DNA of 64,000 nt from Leptodactylus fallax (lineage: Eukaryota > Chordata > Amphibia > Anura > Leptodactylidae): the NCBI GenBank assembly GCA_947044405.1, contig CAMRHE010000021.1, positions 7,362,501 through 7,426,500 on the forward strand, read 5' to 3'. Below, piece after piece: positions 46,681 through 59,095 of the stretch (positions within the stretch are counted from its first letter, which is position 1; each line of letters opens with the position of its first letter). The position numbers and the translations under genes are program-made. The notes under the pieces are model-generated. The model was not told where the DNA came from, searched no databases, and saw nothing but the letters and a program-made list of their open reading frames with translations.

Positions 46681-48505
46681 AGAAGATGGCTGATGCCACT
46701 ACCGAGTTGAAGAAAGTTCTAAGAAGTGCCCCCCGGATTCCAAAGGCTCTCAGTTTCCTAAGCAGGTAGAGCCTGCTGTGGCCCTTCCTGTACAGGGCCT
46801 CCATATGATCTGCCCAGTCCAGCTTATTATTAAGGAGCAAACCCAGGTACTTATAGGTGTTCACAATCTCGATGCCCGTCCCCAGGATGTCCACTGGTTT
46901 AGGAGGGCTTCTGCCTTTGCGGAAGTCCACCACCATCTCCTTGGTCTTCCCCGCGTTAATCTTCAGGTGGTTCCGGTGGCACCAGTCCACAAAATCCTGG
47001 TTCAGTTCTCTGTACTCCCTGTCATCATCATCTGTGATGAGACCCACTATTGCAGAGTCGTCAGAATACTTCTGTAGGTAGCAGCTGGATGAGTTGCACC
47101 TAAAATCTGCAGTGTACAGTGTGAAGAGGAAAGGGGCGAGAACCGTACCCTGAGGTGCTCCCGTATTACAGATCATGGTACCTGACACACAGTCTTGGGC
47201 TCTCACGTATTGAGGTCGATTTGTGAGGTAGTCTAGGATCCAGTTGGAGAGGTGGTGGTCCACTCCAGCAAGGCCCAGCTTGTCCCTCAATAACCTGGGC
47301 TGTATGGTGTTAAAAGCACTGGAGAAGTCAAAGAACATTATTCTCACTGTGTTCCCTGGTTTCTCCAGGTGAGACAGAGCCCTGTGCAGAAGATGGATGA
47401 TAGCATCATCTACCCCAATGCCCGGCCGATAAGCAAACTGGAGGGGGTCCATAGCGGGGCTCACTAGAGGGCGGAGATGTGTGAGAACCAATCTCTCCAA
47501 GATCTTCATCAGGTGGGATGTCAGTGCTACAGGTCTGTAGTCGTTGAGGTCCATAGGGTGGGGTTTCTTTGGAACTGGTACCACACAAGAAGATTTCCAT
47601 AATTCAGGGACTATTTCCTGCCTCAGGCTCATATTATACATATATGTAATTATACCACACAGCTGGTCCCCGCAAGTCTTAATTAGCCTTGCACTGATGT
47701 CATCTGGCCCTGCGGCTTTCCTCGCCTTGATCTTTTTCATCTCCTTCCTCACCTGGGCCCGTGTGAAGGTCAGACTGTGGCCAGATAAAGACAGATTTCT
47801 GGATTTACTGGTCTGTTGGGAAGTGGCCGCATGGGGAGAAGTCATTGTGGTGGGGGGAGCTGAAGGACATACTGGGGTGGGAGGAGCTGGTGTGTGATCA
47901 AATCTGTTGAAGAATAGGTTTAGTTCATTAAGCCAATTAACATCTGCCTCAATCTGGCAGACAGACTGTTTATGACCCGAAATTGACTTAAGCCCCTCCC
48001 AGACCCCCCTTATGTCTTTTCTTTCCATTTGCTTTTCCATTTTTTCTTTATACCTGGCTTTTCCTTGCCTGATTTGATGCCTCAGCTCCTTTTGTACTTC
48101 CCTCAACCCCTCCTTATCTCTTGTCCTGAATGCCATCTTTTTCTCCTTAAGTAGTGTTTTTATATCAGAGTTAATCCATGGTTTGTTGTTGGAGAAGCAC
48201 CTCACCACTTTTGTGGGTACTGTGTTGTCCACACAAAAATTAATGTAGTCCGTTATGCAGTGTGTGAGTCCTTCTATATCTTCTCCATAAGAATCCTGCA
48301 GAACTTCCCATGCGGTTGTGTCAAAACAATCCCTCAGAGCCTCATCACTCTCCTCGGACCATATCCTCACTGTGCGGGTGACAGCTGGTTCTCTACGTAC
48401 AAGTGGCTTGTACACAGGTCGGAGATGTACTAGGTTGTGATCCGATCTTCCCAGGGGCGGTAGGGCTGATGAGCTATATGCCTCCCTCGCGTTGGCAAAG
48501 AACAA
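46631..48505 (-). CDS. L2 reverse transcriptase (ORF2 C-terminal two thirds)
   Basis: The open frame has 624 codons and continues upstream without stop to about 48550, so the first ATG is not a true start. Residues 1-30 are the end of the AP endonuclease. The RT core has VVPVPKKPHPMDLNDYRPV (about 308-326), FFDFSSAFNT (391-400), GAPQGTVLAPFLFTLY (449-464) and the catalytic KYSDDSAIVG (479-488). The thumb region follows with KINAGKTKEMVVDF and YKYLGLLLNNKLDW. The protein would nick and reverse transcribe LINE RNA at the target. It ends early: near 46658 this copy has six C where the 4284 copy has five, shifting the frame, after which the residual tail (KLDKLIRKASSVLGSPLDP) continues in another frame. 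No other stop interrupts the core. Confidence 0.92.
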   Translation of the reverse strand: MFFANAREAYSSSALPPLGRSDHNLVHLRPVYKPLVRREPAVTRTVRIWSEESDEALRDCFDTTAWEVLQDSYGEDIEGLTHCITDYINFCVDNTVPTKVVRCFSNNKPWINSDIKTLLKEKKMAFRTRDKEGLREVQKELRHQIRQGKARYKEKMEKQMERKDIRGVWEGLKSISGHKQSVCQIEADVNWLNELNLFFNRFDHTPAPPTPVCPSAPPTTMTSPHAATSQQTSKSRNLSLSGHSLTFTRAQVRKEMKKIKARKAAGPDDISARLIKTCGDQLCGIITYMYNMSLRQEIVPELWKSSCVVPVPKKPHPMDLNDYRPVALTSHLMKILERLVLTHLRPLVSPAMDPLQFAYRPGIGVDDAIIHLLHRALSHLEKPGNTVRIMFFDFSSAFNTIQPRLLRDKLGLAGVDHHLSNWILDYLTNRPQYVRAQDCVSGTMICNTGAPQGTVLAPFLFTLYTADFRCNSSSCYLQKYSDDSAIVGLITDDDDREYRELNQDFVDWCHRNHLKINAGKTKEMVVDFRKGRSPPKPVDILGTGIEIVNTYKYLGLLLNNKLDWADHMEALYRKGHSRLYLLRKLRAFGIRGALLRTFFNSVVASAIFFGVACWGEQYINQGQK

Positions 48506-48595
48506 GTCCAGTGTTTTGTTGTCTCTTGTGTGGCATAGTGTAGACCGGTCTGGAGCAGATTTTCACATAAACACAAACTATCATAAAAACCTTAA

Positions 48596-48780
48596 GGCTA
48601 AGGCCCCAGAAAAACAGCTTTTTTGTTTTAGACTGTGCTTCGTCTTTTTGAGCCAAAGCCAAGAGTGGCTACAAAAAGAATGGGAAATATAAAGGAATCA
48701 CTTATACATCTCCCTTCTGTTCAATACACTCCTGGCTTTGGCTCAAAAAAAATGCAGCAAAATCTGAAATGGGGTTACCC
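48596..48780. mobile_element. Harbinger-like MITE (family C)
   Basis: It is preceded by TAA and starts GGCTAAGGCCCCAG. Two inverted blocks (TTTTTGAGCCAAAGCCAAGA at about 48637 and cctggctttggctcaaaaaa at about 48731) make it a foldback. The 3-bp TAA target and GGCTAAGGCC ends suit PIF/Harbinger MITEs. The right end is eroded. Confidence 0.65.
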
Positions 48781-48782
48781 TG

Positions 48783-50220
48783 AAATAAATATTTGTGACT
48801 TTTTTATTTTTTAGTCGATATAGCTGAAGGCTTATATTTTGCGTGATGAGTTGTACTTTCATTTGGCACCATTTTGGGGTACATATGTTTAATTACCTCT
48901 TACTAATGTTTTTGGGGGGTCCATGTGAAAAAAACTACAGTTCTATCATAATTTTTTGCATTTTGTTCCTACAACGTTCACTCTGCATTGAAAATGACAT
49001 GGCAGCTTTGTCTAGTGGGTCATTATGATTACAGCGATATCATATTTATATTGGTTTTAATAATAATAAATAATAATAATTTTTATTTATATAGCGCCAA
49101 GATATTCCGCAGAACTGTACAATTTGTAGGGTTCAAGTACTGACAAAAAAGATACATTACAAAAGAAATAGTCAATTCACACAATGGGACTGAGGGCCCT
49201 GCTCGCAAGAGCTTACAATCTATGAGGTAGAGGGGGTGACACAGGAGGTAGCAGGGGCGGCATCGGAGGTAGCATTGCTTGTACAATCGTCAGACAATTT
49301 TGTAACAGAGGTTACTATATAAAGCTGTATGAGCCGTCACCAGTCGTGTCCTTTAACATACAGATGGTGCCTGGACATATAAAGTTAGTCTGATACGGCA
49401 TCATATCCTGTGAGGTAATGTTGGAGCATCAACAGAGGAGGGTATGTTTTAGGGATTCTAACTTTGGAAGGGTTTACATTAGGAGTTGTGATTATGTTTT
49501 ATTGTTTTACCGCTTTTACTAATATATGTCATTTTTCAAAGACAAACTATTTTCCTGAGGTCACCTCATTCTGATGCCTATAACTTTTTTACTGTTTAAT
49601 TGATGGAGATATGTAAGGACTCTTTATTTGCAGGGCAAGTTGTAGTTTTTATTGGTACCAATTTTTGGTATGTATAACTTTTTGACCACTTTTTATTGCT
49701 ATATTTAGGGGCAAGCGAGGTGACCAAAATACATTAATTTACATATTCTGGTATATTTTTTTATGTTGTTTGCTGTATGGGATAAATAACGTTATTTTTG
49801 GATAGTGCGGACGTGGAGATATCTAATATGTTTGTTTAATTTATTTTATTATATTATGTGTTTTTGAAATTAAAAGGTGGTTTTTTTTGAACTTTTTATT
49901 ATTTATTTCTTTTTTATACTTTCTTTTTAACTTTTTTTTTTTTTCTTTTTTTTTCCCACAAGGGGACTTGAACCAGGGATCTGCTAATCCCCAGTGAAAT
50001 CTACAGAAAGACATTGTATTGCAGTACATCACACATAGGCTCGGCCTCTTGGCTGCCATGGCAACCCCTCACACCCTGTGTTCTTATTGCAGGGGATCCA
50101 AAGGGTGGAGGGAGAAGCAATCTTTCCTCTGATCCACCCAGATGCTGTGATCACTATTAATCATGGCATCTGAGGGGTTATGCTGCTGGAGTCGGAGTAT
50201 TTTCCAACTCCGGCTATGCC
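48783..50220 (+). repeat. Family F-like repeat, diverged copy 5, split by a LINE tail
   Basis: Shared phrases such as ggcaccattttggggtacat, cattctgatgcctataact and aaggggacttgaaccaggga relate it to family F, but identity is lower and the hairpin is not evident. The element at 49058-49495 interrupts it between TTATATTGGTTTTA and the resumed TTTTATTGTTTTACCGC. Confidence 0.5.
49058..49495 (-). mobile_element. LINE 3'-tail or SINE-like insertion with (TTA)n tail
   Basis: On the minus strand it carries TAGATTGTAAGCTCTTGCGA and TTGGCGCTATATAAATAAA before an (ATT)n tail at 49058-49082. This end type is shared by many L2/CR1-like LINE 3' ends and by SINEs that use them. A 5' boundary near 49495 is estimated from where the interrupted repeat resumes. 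Confidence 0.65.
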
Positions 50221-51939
50221 CATGGCATGAATGTGCCAAACTATGTGTTAACTATACAATCAGTGTGACTTATTAGTATGGCAAAAGACCTTCCCCTTGT
50301 ATCTGTTGTCACAGACGGCAATGTTAAAATAAAAATGGAAAGCCTCTTCTGTTGGCTTTCCTTTTTTAAATTACATAAAATAGTGTGGGAGGATAGGCTC
50401 AGTGGTGGCAGTAGCGGACCCAGATAGTCAGAGACGGACATAAAAATATCAGGTTCCAGCAATTTTTACCCTATAGGTTTATTTTACAAAACTGGCAGAA
50501 ACAAAATAAGCCTTAACTTTCAGGCAAAACAACAAACAGAACACTTGCTCATCTGAGCTTCTAACTAATACAGAAGATACCCTAACTGTACGGGTGGCTT
50601 GCTTCAGCCACACGGTCAACATAGAGGGCAAAAACATCCAAACAGCGGCAGCAGATCACACTGGAGTCTCACCAGTCTTCTGAAGGCTGGGACAGAACCT
50701 GGCTCTTCCTCTTTCCCCAGGAACTGCTCAGGACTGAGGACTTTAGAGCCTTTTATAGGTCTTTAACAAGGCCAAGCTCCCACCTGTGCTTGAGGGCCCC
50801 TCCATAGTAGAACAAGAACTTGCTACATACCAACAAAAAAAAAACATTTCTCACAGCTGAGGTTTTGTTACAGTTTACCTTGTATTGTAACCCCACTTAC
50901 CATACATAAGTGAGGAAACTGGGGAGACATAGCGACCTTCCAGAACCTTACCTGTCACCTTCTCGCAATAGTTATAAGTTAGTATGTGATTTTTTTTTTT
51001 TTTTTTTTAATGGACGTGTCCCTTTAATAAGGGGTTCCTCTTTTACATGTAATTAAAACAGTAATATTAATTCTTAAGTGTGTAGAGTGACCAAAAGAAA
51101 ATTTCCAGTCACCAAACATTAAAATAAATGGCAATTTAATAATATACACACTATTATTATATCTGTGATGACTTATAAAACACTAAGACTTATGAAACAC
51201 TTACAAGCACTAGAGGCAGAAAGTCTTTACAGTATAGCCAAGGTAAAATAGGTCAAGAACAAATTACACTCTCTAAGAATTAAATGCTTTAAATGGCTTT
51301 ATTCCATACGACCTAAGCAAAATATCGCTAGTCAAAATAGCAATATTCTTTAGTAGATTACAATTCATAATGGTCTGCTATCTGAATTAAAATGCTGCCA
51401 AGATAATTATGTAAGTATACAATCTCATATACCGATGAATACACTACTACATACAATAAACATAGTACACATGCAGCATCCTAGTGGGCACTGCTTGTAT
51501 TATTGTATTATTTTTATGTTGTTTTATTGCTTCATGTGCCACTGTGTCTGTATATAGTTTGTATATATGGTTTTATGTGTTTCCCCTGTATTATGTGTTT
51601 TGCAGTTTCCTATTTGTTATGTTTCCCCCTGTTTAGGAACCTTCCACTGTGGTCTGGCCCCCCTGCAGTTTGAAGGGACTTGGTTCATCCCTGGCCAATC
51701 AGGGTGGAGACTGTGAGTCTTCAGTAACCATTAATGGAGTTATGTGCTAGCAGTCAAGCAGTCAACACCTGCTGAGTGCACCTATTGCAGCCCCAGAGGG
51801 AAGTGAAGTCAGCTGCCCCATATATCCATTTCAGGCAGATTGTAGATTCCACGCAAAGCCTGATTTTTGTAACTACAGAGGATTAGTGATAACTTCTACC
51901 TTGGTAATAAATCCTTGTGATACATGTTGTAACGATGCT
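50221..51939. other. Non-coding, possible LTR-like segments
   Basis: The region around 50390-50960 and the region ending near 51910-51940 (AATAAATCCTTGTG then a TGTTGTAACG boundary) look like parts of interspersed repeats. I could not find paired ends or a target duplication, so no element is called. Confidence 0.3.
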
Positions 51940-54849
51940 AGTTGTCAGATCTGGAGTCCAATTGGTGAGGCAAACAGTACAGTACTTTAACAGTAGGAGA
52001 TAGAGGAATAGTAACTCAGAAGTAGAAGAAATCATAGTCAGTCGTTTGCACAGTTCGGTACACAGGAGCAGTGGATCAGCTGTAGTCAGACGTGTGCACA
52101 CAGGAACAGTGGCGTAGTGGTGAGGCTCAGGGTTGTCAAGGAATAAACAGCCAGAATAATCAGACACAAGATCGAGTAAGCTGTGGGTTTATATAGGGAC
52201 AGCTACCCTGTGCTTGACCACAGAGCATGTGCGATTCCTAAGCTAATCATTCCAATAGAAAAGTCCAGGCTAAGCAAGGCAAAGAACAGACAGGCTTTTT
52301 CAATGGCATAATGGTAAAGGCTGCAGAACATGGCTTTTCTAATTTTTCATGCTAACAAATCAGCCATTAAGCTCTCGATTTCTGAAGTTTGCACTGCTGT
52401 GGATTTGCATTTTATCAGCCTCATTCCATGGGGTGTGTCCCTGTGTGGATATCTGTTTTAGTTTCAATTTTTATATTTATATTTCATATATAGAGTGTAA
52501 AGCTCACCTTCAAACGTGATAATAACGTAGGAGCCAAAGCGTGGTAATGTACCATGTAAACGGGAGGCCTACTCCTCCTCCCTTCTTCCTACTCCCTTTC
52601 AAATTCATTGTGGAGGTGCCTAGGTCTGTCATGGATATATGTCTATAAAGTCATGCCAACAAATCTAGCATGCCTTTAGAAATGATTTTCCAAACAAACA
52701 TGTAAGATAAATAATAAAATGATCAAGTAAAAAAATATGTTGATAATTTAAAAAAAAAAATCATGCACACTTTGTGAAACTGTTTCTCTGATAAGGTAAT
52801 AAAGATGGTAGCATTTATTCACCCGTGGGGTAAAAAGGTGATGTTTTTCTATTTGATACAATTTATGGGCGCACTAAATCCATACACTGTGAGGGACTTT
52901 TCAAGTGAGAATTACAAAATCCATTAGCAAATCCAATAATCACATAGTGGGCCTGTTCTCCTGTTCTAAGACCTGGTCATGATAGCTTGATGATGTTATT
53001 TAGTTCTTTTTAAATAATAAATAGATTGATAGATCAATAAATAGATACATAGGTCAAAATGTAGGAGCAGCAAACAGATGTTGTAGTATATTCCTAGAAA
53101 ATGGGATATTGTTGAAACGGCAGGAAAGTCACTGGAAATATAAAATGCTAAGAGTAGAAACACATAATAAATAGCAGAAACAGCTGTGCACTTTTTATTG
53201 TTTTAATGTCTTGTCCATTTGAGAGGAAGAAGCATAAGTCAAAAAGAGGACAGCCAAAATTAAGAAGGGCTTGGAGGCTTTGTCTTCATGACACCACAAT
53301 ATAATAGGCCCCATTGCAACATATGGAATACAATTAAGTTCTTGTTTTCAGGAGGTGTTCCCTGTAGGTTTCAGTACTGCTATCCCACCTGCTCTTAAAT
53401 GTCATTACTTCAGCAAGTAATTTAATTTTTAACATGTATGTATACTTAAGAGAATATCCCAGACGACACAACTGACATGATTAATACAAAGCATTTTTTA
53501 TATAAAAAAGAGAAAATGTGCAGAGGAAAGTACTATATTATAACTCATCTTATCAATACTATTTATTCAAGAAAAATACTTCAATAAGGCAGATTTTTTT
53601 TTTTACAATAATTTTTATTAACATTTTTCTCTAAATACAAAAAAGTAATGTGGCACGCGATATACATATTCACAACATTAAACAGTTTCAAAAGATATAA
53701 TACATACAGTAATAAAAGTATACAGTATTAATGTTCCCAGATTGTCAGGATCTCTCCTCCAAAATCGACAGGAACATGAAACCTGGGGAGAAAGATTGCT
53801 GTATAGTTGCGTTTACTAATAAAGATTGTACTGGAGATTGTGGCTGACCAGAGAAAGACATGCGAGAAAGAAGAAGGGGGAAAAAGTTGAGAAGAAGGGT
53901 AGTGGGTAGGAGAGTTGATTTGGGTTTGGGCTAGGCATTCCTGTGGTGTGGTCAAGGTTGGTTGTATTAAAGGGAATAGTTGGCCTCTGTATGCAGAGCA
54001 GAAATCTATCAGAGAGGAATAGAATAGCATAGTCTATCTATGGAAAGCAAATTATTAGATACTTTTTTGTGCTTGTCTGTTAAAATTGAAGCATGTTTCT
54101 CATTAATCATGTACAAAGAATAAGCAGTTATCACTCATTAGGCTTAACAGTTTGTGTAAGTACAGGTTTACTGAGATGTTTATGTCATACAAAATAGCAC
54201 AACAATACAGTGGATAAAAAATAAACTTTAGATTGTCAATGATATTTCTATGTGAAAATTTCACATTGCAATTGGGTCTGATGAGAGGCATGTATCATAT
54301 ATCATGAGGCTCCTTGGCCCTCCAACCCTTCCCTGCTCTAGGAAAGGGAAGTACTGGAGCAGGGAAAGCACGGAGGTCCAAGGAGCTACAAGTGGTAAGT
54401 GAAAGTGAAATCTGCACTTACTGCTCAGCTCTGTCGTTGGACTGAGTGCTTCCATCTGTATTGATGAAAGTGCTCATTGCTGAACCCGATTGGGCCCCCC
54501 AGGCTCTCTGGGCCAAGGCAACTGCCCAAGGTTGCCAGGTGCTACTGTTTGCCCTGATGGAACTGATCAGCAGAAGATTACCCCCTTTGTTCTCTGCAGA
54601 ATGTGTACCATTTTGTCAGGATCATGTAGAAAATTTTACACACTTACAAACATCAAAATATTTGTCCAATTTAGATGTGCTTTGTTCAGACAAAACACTT
54701 AAAGGAAGAGAGGGATCATAAAAGTTAAAAGGTTTTTCCCATCTCAGTGTTTTACCTTCTGTCCTGCCTCCTCTCTCCTCCATTTCCTGGTTTCAATGAC
54801 AAGTTGGTGGGCAGGTTTAGCTTGTATAATGTACAGCTGAGGCCAGCAG
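51940..54849. other. Non-coding, nothing firmly recognised
   Basis: A poly-T run at 53592-53604 followed by AT-rich sequence could be the tail of a minus-strand retroelement. No coding motif supports it. Confidence 0.35.
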
Positions 54850-55313
54850 TGCTTCTTGTTTTTATAACCTAACCTTGCTTTAAGCTTCTCCACAACTTTA
54901 TCTCTGACCTGTCTGGTGAGTTCCTTGGTCTTCATGATGTTGTTTGTTCACTAGTGTTCTCTAACAAACCACTGAGGCCTTCACAGAACAGGTGCATTTA
55001 TACTGAGACTAAATTACACACAGCTGGACTCTATTAACTAATGAAATGACTTCTGAAGGCAATTGATTGCACTGGATTTTATTTAGGGGTATCAGAGTAC
55101 AGGGGGCTGAATACTTTTTCACATTTTTCACATTTTTATTTGATTAAAATTTTAAAACCATGTATCAATTTCGTTCCACTCCACTTCACAATTATGTGCT
55201 ACTTTGTGTTAGTCTATCACTTAAAATCTCAATAAAATACATTTAAGTTTGTGGTTGTAAGGTGAAAAAATGTGAAAAAGTTCAAAGGGTATGAATACTT
55301 TTGCAAGGCACTG
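54850..55313 (-). mobile_element. Truncated Tc1-like element related to 29104-30566
   Basis: The right end (inverse of CAGTGCCTTGCAAAAGTATT, ending at 55313 before TA) and the N-terminal codons of the transposase are present. The minus frame ending at 54744 reads MKTKELTRQVRDKVVEKLKA and then leaves the family after LGYKN. The rest of the element, including the left end, is absent. Confidence 0.85.
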
Positions 55314-55885
55314 TACATAGAGGTAATGCATCACATCTCCCCTATGCTGTACTGCTAAGGATTCAGCCAGGTCGGTAGAGGCATAAAGTCCTATTGCAAA
55401 GTGATGCTGCTTTGATTACCCAAACCGGATCATAAGGAAGGAGTTCTGCTACTGCCCCAGTGTCAGCTATGTTTTATTGAATATAAAAATACAGATGCTG
55501 TCTGGTAACTTTTGTGGTCTTTTTATCCTGTCTTGGTTTGTGCAAATGGATATTATTTTTCTTAAAAGCTACACTGAGCACCACCATTAAAGTTGAATAT
55601 GGCGTTGCATGTGGATGAATTAGTTTATGTGTGGAATATCCATATTGTCTTTATGATGATCAATAAAGTGGCATGCAGCACCTGATGGATTAATCATATT
55701 TTTCTCAATAAAAGAAATGTGCTCTGCAATATGAATCTTCAACTTTCAAGAAGTACAACCAATATCTGTTACATTACATTTAGTGCAGTGAATAACATAT
55801 ATTTCATGACTCACAATTCACTAACAACTGAATTTGTGTTGAAACTTCCCACATGAAGAATAGAATTCTATGTGTTTAGATTCAC
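55314..55885. other. Non-coding spacer
   Basis: No supported feature. Confidence 0.4.
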
Positions 55886-56235
55886 TTTATGGACAAAAGT
55901 ATAAGAACAACTACACAATACACCTACAGGAGCTTATGTAACACCCTATTCAAATTCCATAGGCATTAATATACAGCCAAAGCATCTTGTTATGGAAAAG
56001 CATTATGATTTCCCTTCATTTCAACTAAGGGGCCTAGGCCAATCTCTGGAAAAAACCTATATCATTATTTCTCCTCCACCAAACTTTACAGTTGACACAA
56101 TGCAGTCAGGCAGGTTCTCCTGTCCATCATGACTGCCAGATAGAAAACTTTGATTCATCACTTCACAGAACACAATGATGTTCAAGGCACACAGACTATT
56201 AGACGTATCTAAAGCACATAGAAAATGAGGTGTAA

Positions 56236-56529
56236 GGCCAGGGCCCCACTTAGCATAAACGCTGCAATTTTGCTGCAGCAAAAAACACAGTATTTTACAG
56301 TACCTGTAAAGTGGATGGGATTCTGGCTAATCCCATCCACACACTGCAGAAAAAAATCTGCAGCAGATATGCTGTTGCATTTTTGTAAATTGAGGCATGT
56401 CAATTATACCTACAAAAACACCGGTGGTTTCCCTATAGGTATAATTGAAGCAGGAAAACTGCGGACGTTCTGTGAAAAGGACTGTGGGAGAAAATCCTGA
56501 TGCGTTTCCACCATGGTTTTTCCCACCTC
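56236..56529. mobile_element. MITE with TAA target duplication
   Basis: TAA lies directly on both sides (56233-56235 and 56530-56532). The left end reads GGCCAGGGCCCCACTTAGC. The interior contains several short inverted motifs such as gcagcaaaa and ggataggattc-like blocks. The right end does not match the left strongly. A Harbinger-like origin is likely from the target and the GGCC-rich end. Confidence 0.55.
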
Positions 56530-56666
56530 TAAATAATACCACTCACAGTTTATTGTGGAGGGAAGTAATGTCATAAACTGACTTGTTGCAGCAGAGGCAA
56601 TCTATTAAAGTACTATTCTGGAATTTATTGCTCTTTAGAACGAGCAGTTCTTTTACAAATGTTTGT

Positions 56667-56892
56667 AAGGCTAAGGCCTCAAGTTGCCCGAAATGCAGTT
56701 TTTTTTTGTTGCAGATTTTGCTGCGTTTTTTTGAGCCAAAGCCAGGAGTGGATTGAGCAGAAGGTAGAAGTATAAGCGTTTCCTATATATTTCCCATTCC
56801 TTTTGTAGCCATTCTTGGCTTTGGCTCAAAAAACCGCAGTAAAATTTGAAACTAAAAAAGCTGCGTTTCTGCAACGTTGGGCCTCAGCCTAA
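56667..56892. mobile_element. Harbinger-like MITE (family C), most complete copy
   Basis: The ends are GGCTAAGGCC at left and the inverse GGCCTCAGCC at right, each next to TAA. Internal inverted blocks (TTTTTTGAGCCAAAGCCAGG near 56730 and ttcttggctttggctcaaaa near 56813) form a long foldback. It is the best copy of a family seen also at 9096 and 48596. Confidence 0.75.
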
Positions 56893-57028
56893 AGGCAGAC
56901 TGCATGGCTAGGTGATGAATTTTATAACCCTGTGGCAATGAGACTGAATGAAACAGCTGAATTCAATGATTAAGAGGTGTGTCCTAATAATTTTTTTCCA
57001 TAAAGTGTACATACATTACGCCATCAAC

Positions 57029-57111
57029 TGTACCTCCACATGCACAAAAAAAAAAAAAAATAAGCAAAGAACTCTCAGAGTGTTTCTTATTTTCTTGCAT
57101 GTGGAGGTACA
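57029..57111. repeat. Foldback with perfect 16-bp arms
   Basis: TGTACCTCCACATGCA at 57029-57044 is inverted exactly at 57096-57111. The loop contains a poly-A run. Confidence 0.9.
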
Positions 57112-58340
57112 ATGAAACTTCTTTGGTTTAGAGAGAGTATTAATATTAAAGAGGGGAAGAAAGACTGGTAGTTTATTTTATTTAAAGGTGTGTTTCAGGC
57201 ACAAAAATATTTTTTTAAAGTTAGTGCTCTTCATAGGCTAATACTTTTTACCAAATACCATTAGCTGTAATTTAAGACTGAGAGATCTTGGAATGCTCTG
57301 CATTTGTTTACATCTGCTATTTCCTGTTCTGGGCTTCCTCCACTACTCCCATGCTTCCCTCTTGCTCTGGTTAGCTGTGTTATTACAGATGCACGCCTCC
57401 TAAATCATTTCAGAGTGATCAGACTCATCTGATAATCCTCTGCTCTGATGCAAGCCATAGCCACAGACATCCTTCCACCAACCTGGTGATGGTCAATTCT
57501 CCCCTTTGTGATCTTCCGCATACTTCAGAACTCCTGATCCAGGAGAGCAACAGTACTTCTCTGGGGTACAGAAGTAGGAGAGTGGCAGCTCTTATACCAG
57601 AGAACACAGCAAATCAAAAAGGGGAGGGGAAAAAAAAAATCACCATTGCTAAGTTGGGGGAGAGGGTGTATGTGGCTGTGTCTCACATGCTCACCAGAAC
57701 AGCGGATTACTAGATGCAAAACTATTTGGAAGGCATGCATCAGTAGTAGCACAGCTCATTAGCAAGTATGCACTGAAGTGAATGCATTCCCAGACCTGCG
57801 GAATACAGAGTCACATCAAATGATCACAATCACATGATTGATGGAGGCTGGTCCACCCCCTTATCCTGACAGAATAACAGTAACATCAGTGTCATGTGAT
57901 CATCCGGTCATATTAGACTATAGAAATGTCTTGCACATGCTTAGTGCATGAGAGATTTCCACAGTCTCCGCAGGCGAACCCGAACGACTGAGAGCCAGAC
58001 CACTAAAACAGGGGTTACACCTAGACACTGGACCCCAGTGCAGGACTTTTCTCTCTGCTGAATTTCAGTGGTTTCTGCGATGGAGTCTCCAGTGGAGACA
58101 CCAGCACAGATGTGGACCTAGCCTTATAATAAGGGGAGGAAAATATGCTCCAGATAGAAATGCCTCCTTTCTGGGCCTCCCCCCTCCCTGTTTTATGGCC
58201 GCCACCTCCCTCCTTATCATGCATCACCATCCTCCCTCCTGGCTCTATGGGGAACGATAAATCATCGTAAGCCAGGAAATAGTGCTGCTGTAGGTCACGT
58301 GACTTGCTTTGAGACTGAGAAAACAAGGGCATACAGGTGA
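57112..58340. other. Non-coding, nothing recognised
   Basis: Several overlapping ORFs on both strands, none with recognisable motifs. Confidence 0.4.
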
Positions 58341-58868
58341 AAATTAGATATGGGCGAACTGCTTTGGCACAAGTCTGGTTTGACCCAAATATCCAAAATT
58401 GTTTGATTTTTAATGAAACTGAACAATCTGGAATTCTTATTGGACGAACTAAAATGGCTGCCGCTACATGCTTTGTAGTAAATTATTATACTCTGGGGAG
58501 TAGAGCCAGGGAAGGTGAAAAAAAAATAGTAAAAATATTTATACTCGCCTTCCTTCACCTCTTTTGGGCCCCCTGCCACGGCATCTGGCACACTGGTGAT
58601 GTCACATGCAAGGGGTTACCAATGAGGCCTGTGATTGGGCCAGAGCAATCATATGGGCACATTGTGATTAAGCCTCAGAGGTGACCCCTGGTGCATAATG
58701 TCACTGAGGAGACAGAGAGAGAGAGAGAGTGTTGGACGCCGCAAGGAGGCCCATAACAGGTGAGAGAGTAGGTGAGCATAAATTTTTTCAAAATTGTCCT
58801 ATGCTCTTCTGTTTTGCAGCTGTATGTATGTCTGTGTTTGTGTGTGTATAATAAAATATATATTTATA
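58341..58868. repeat. Interspersed repeat segment with GGGCGAAC motif
   Basis: The stretch starting GATATGGGCGAACTGCTTTG (about 58348) resembles the segment at 60993 (gatgggcgaacctctcaaga). Both look like members of a dispersed repeat with a tacgggcgaac-type start. A CT/GA microsatellite lies at 58712-58730. The class is unknown. Confidence 0.4.
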
Positions 58869-59095
58869 CAGTTGCATCTCAATAAATTAGAATATCTTTA
58901 CACACAGAGTGTTCTATTTCAAGTGTTTTATTTCTGTAAATGTTCATTATGGATTACAGCTAATGAAAACCCAAATCTAAGAAAATTAGAATATTGTAAA
59001 AAAGTTCAGTATTGTAAATTCAGTGTGTCACCTGCCAAGGTTTCCTAAGCCTTTAAATGGTCCCTCAGTCTGGTTCAGTAGGACACACAATCATG
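58869..59095 (+). mobile_element. Truncated Tc1-like terminal region
   Basis: After TA the sequence CAGTTGCATCTCAATAAATT followed by agaatatc resembles a recognised Tc1-type end, and 'aaattagaatattgtaaaaaag' motifs recur within 120 bp as in the subterminal repeats of such elements. No transposase follows. Confidence 0.55.

Larger units (their letters stand above)
46129..48550 (-). mobile_element. L2-clade LINE, 5'-truncated, long reverse-transcriptase frame
   Basis: The minus-strand element has its 3' tail as (AAT)n at 46129-46168. The coding part extends to about 48550, ending in the last residues of the endonuclease domain (GRSDHNLVHL). It lacks the 5' untranslated region, ORF1 and most of the endonuclease. 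A poly-G run at 46309-46325 sits in the 3' untranslated part. Close relatives are at 4284-5239 and 15588-15820. Confidence 0.95.
55886..57008 (-). mobile_element. Tc1-like element carrying two nested MITEs
   Basis: CACTTTATGGACAAAAGTAT at 55886 is matched inversely by the right end at about 56971-57008 (TTTTTTCCATAAAGTG). The minus frame 56057-56281 carries QSFLSGSHDGQENLPDCIVS and TVKFGGGEIMI, the region after the first catalytic Asp of Tc1 transposases. The remaining transposase has been lost or broken. Two Harbinger-like MITEs are inserted at 56236-56529 and 56667-56892, which account for about half of the length. Confidence 0.75.

Noticed and set aside
47544..47897. 117-codon plus-strand ORF
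   Set aside because: It is antisense to the L2 reverse transcriptase and is a shadow of that frame.
51480..51940. Second solo LTR
   Set aside because: A polyadenylation-like AATAAA and a TGTTGTAAC boundary are present, but I found neither paired TG/CA ends nor a target duplication.
54446..54721. 91-codon plus-strand ORF near an apparent start
   Set aside because: No motif, and the alternative frame over the same DNA is equally long. No splice or promoter context supports a gene.
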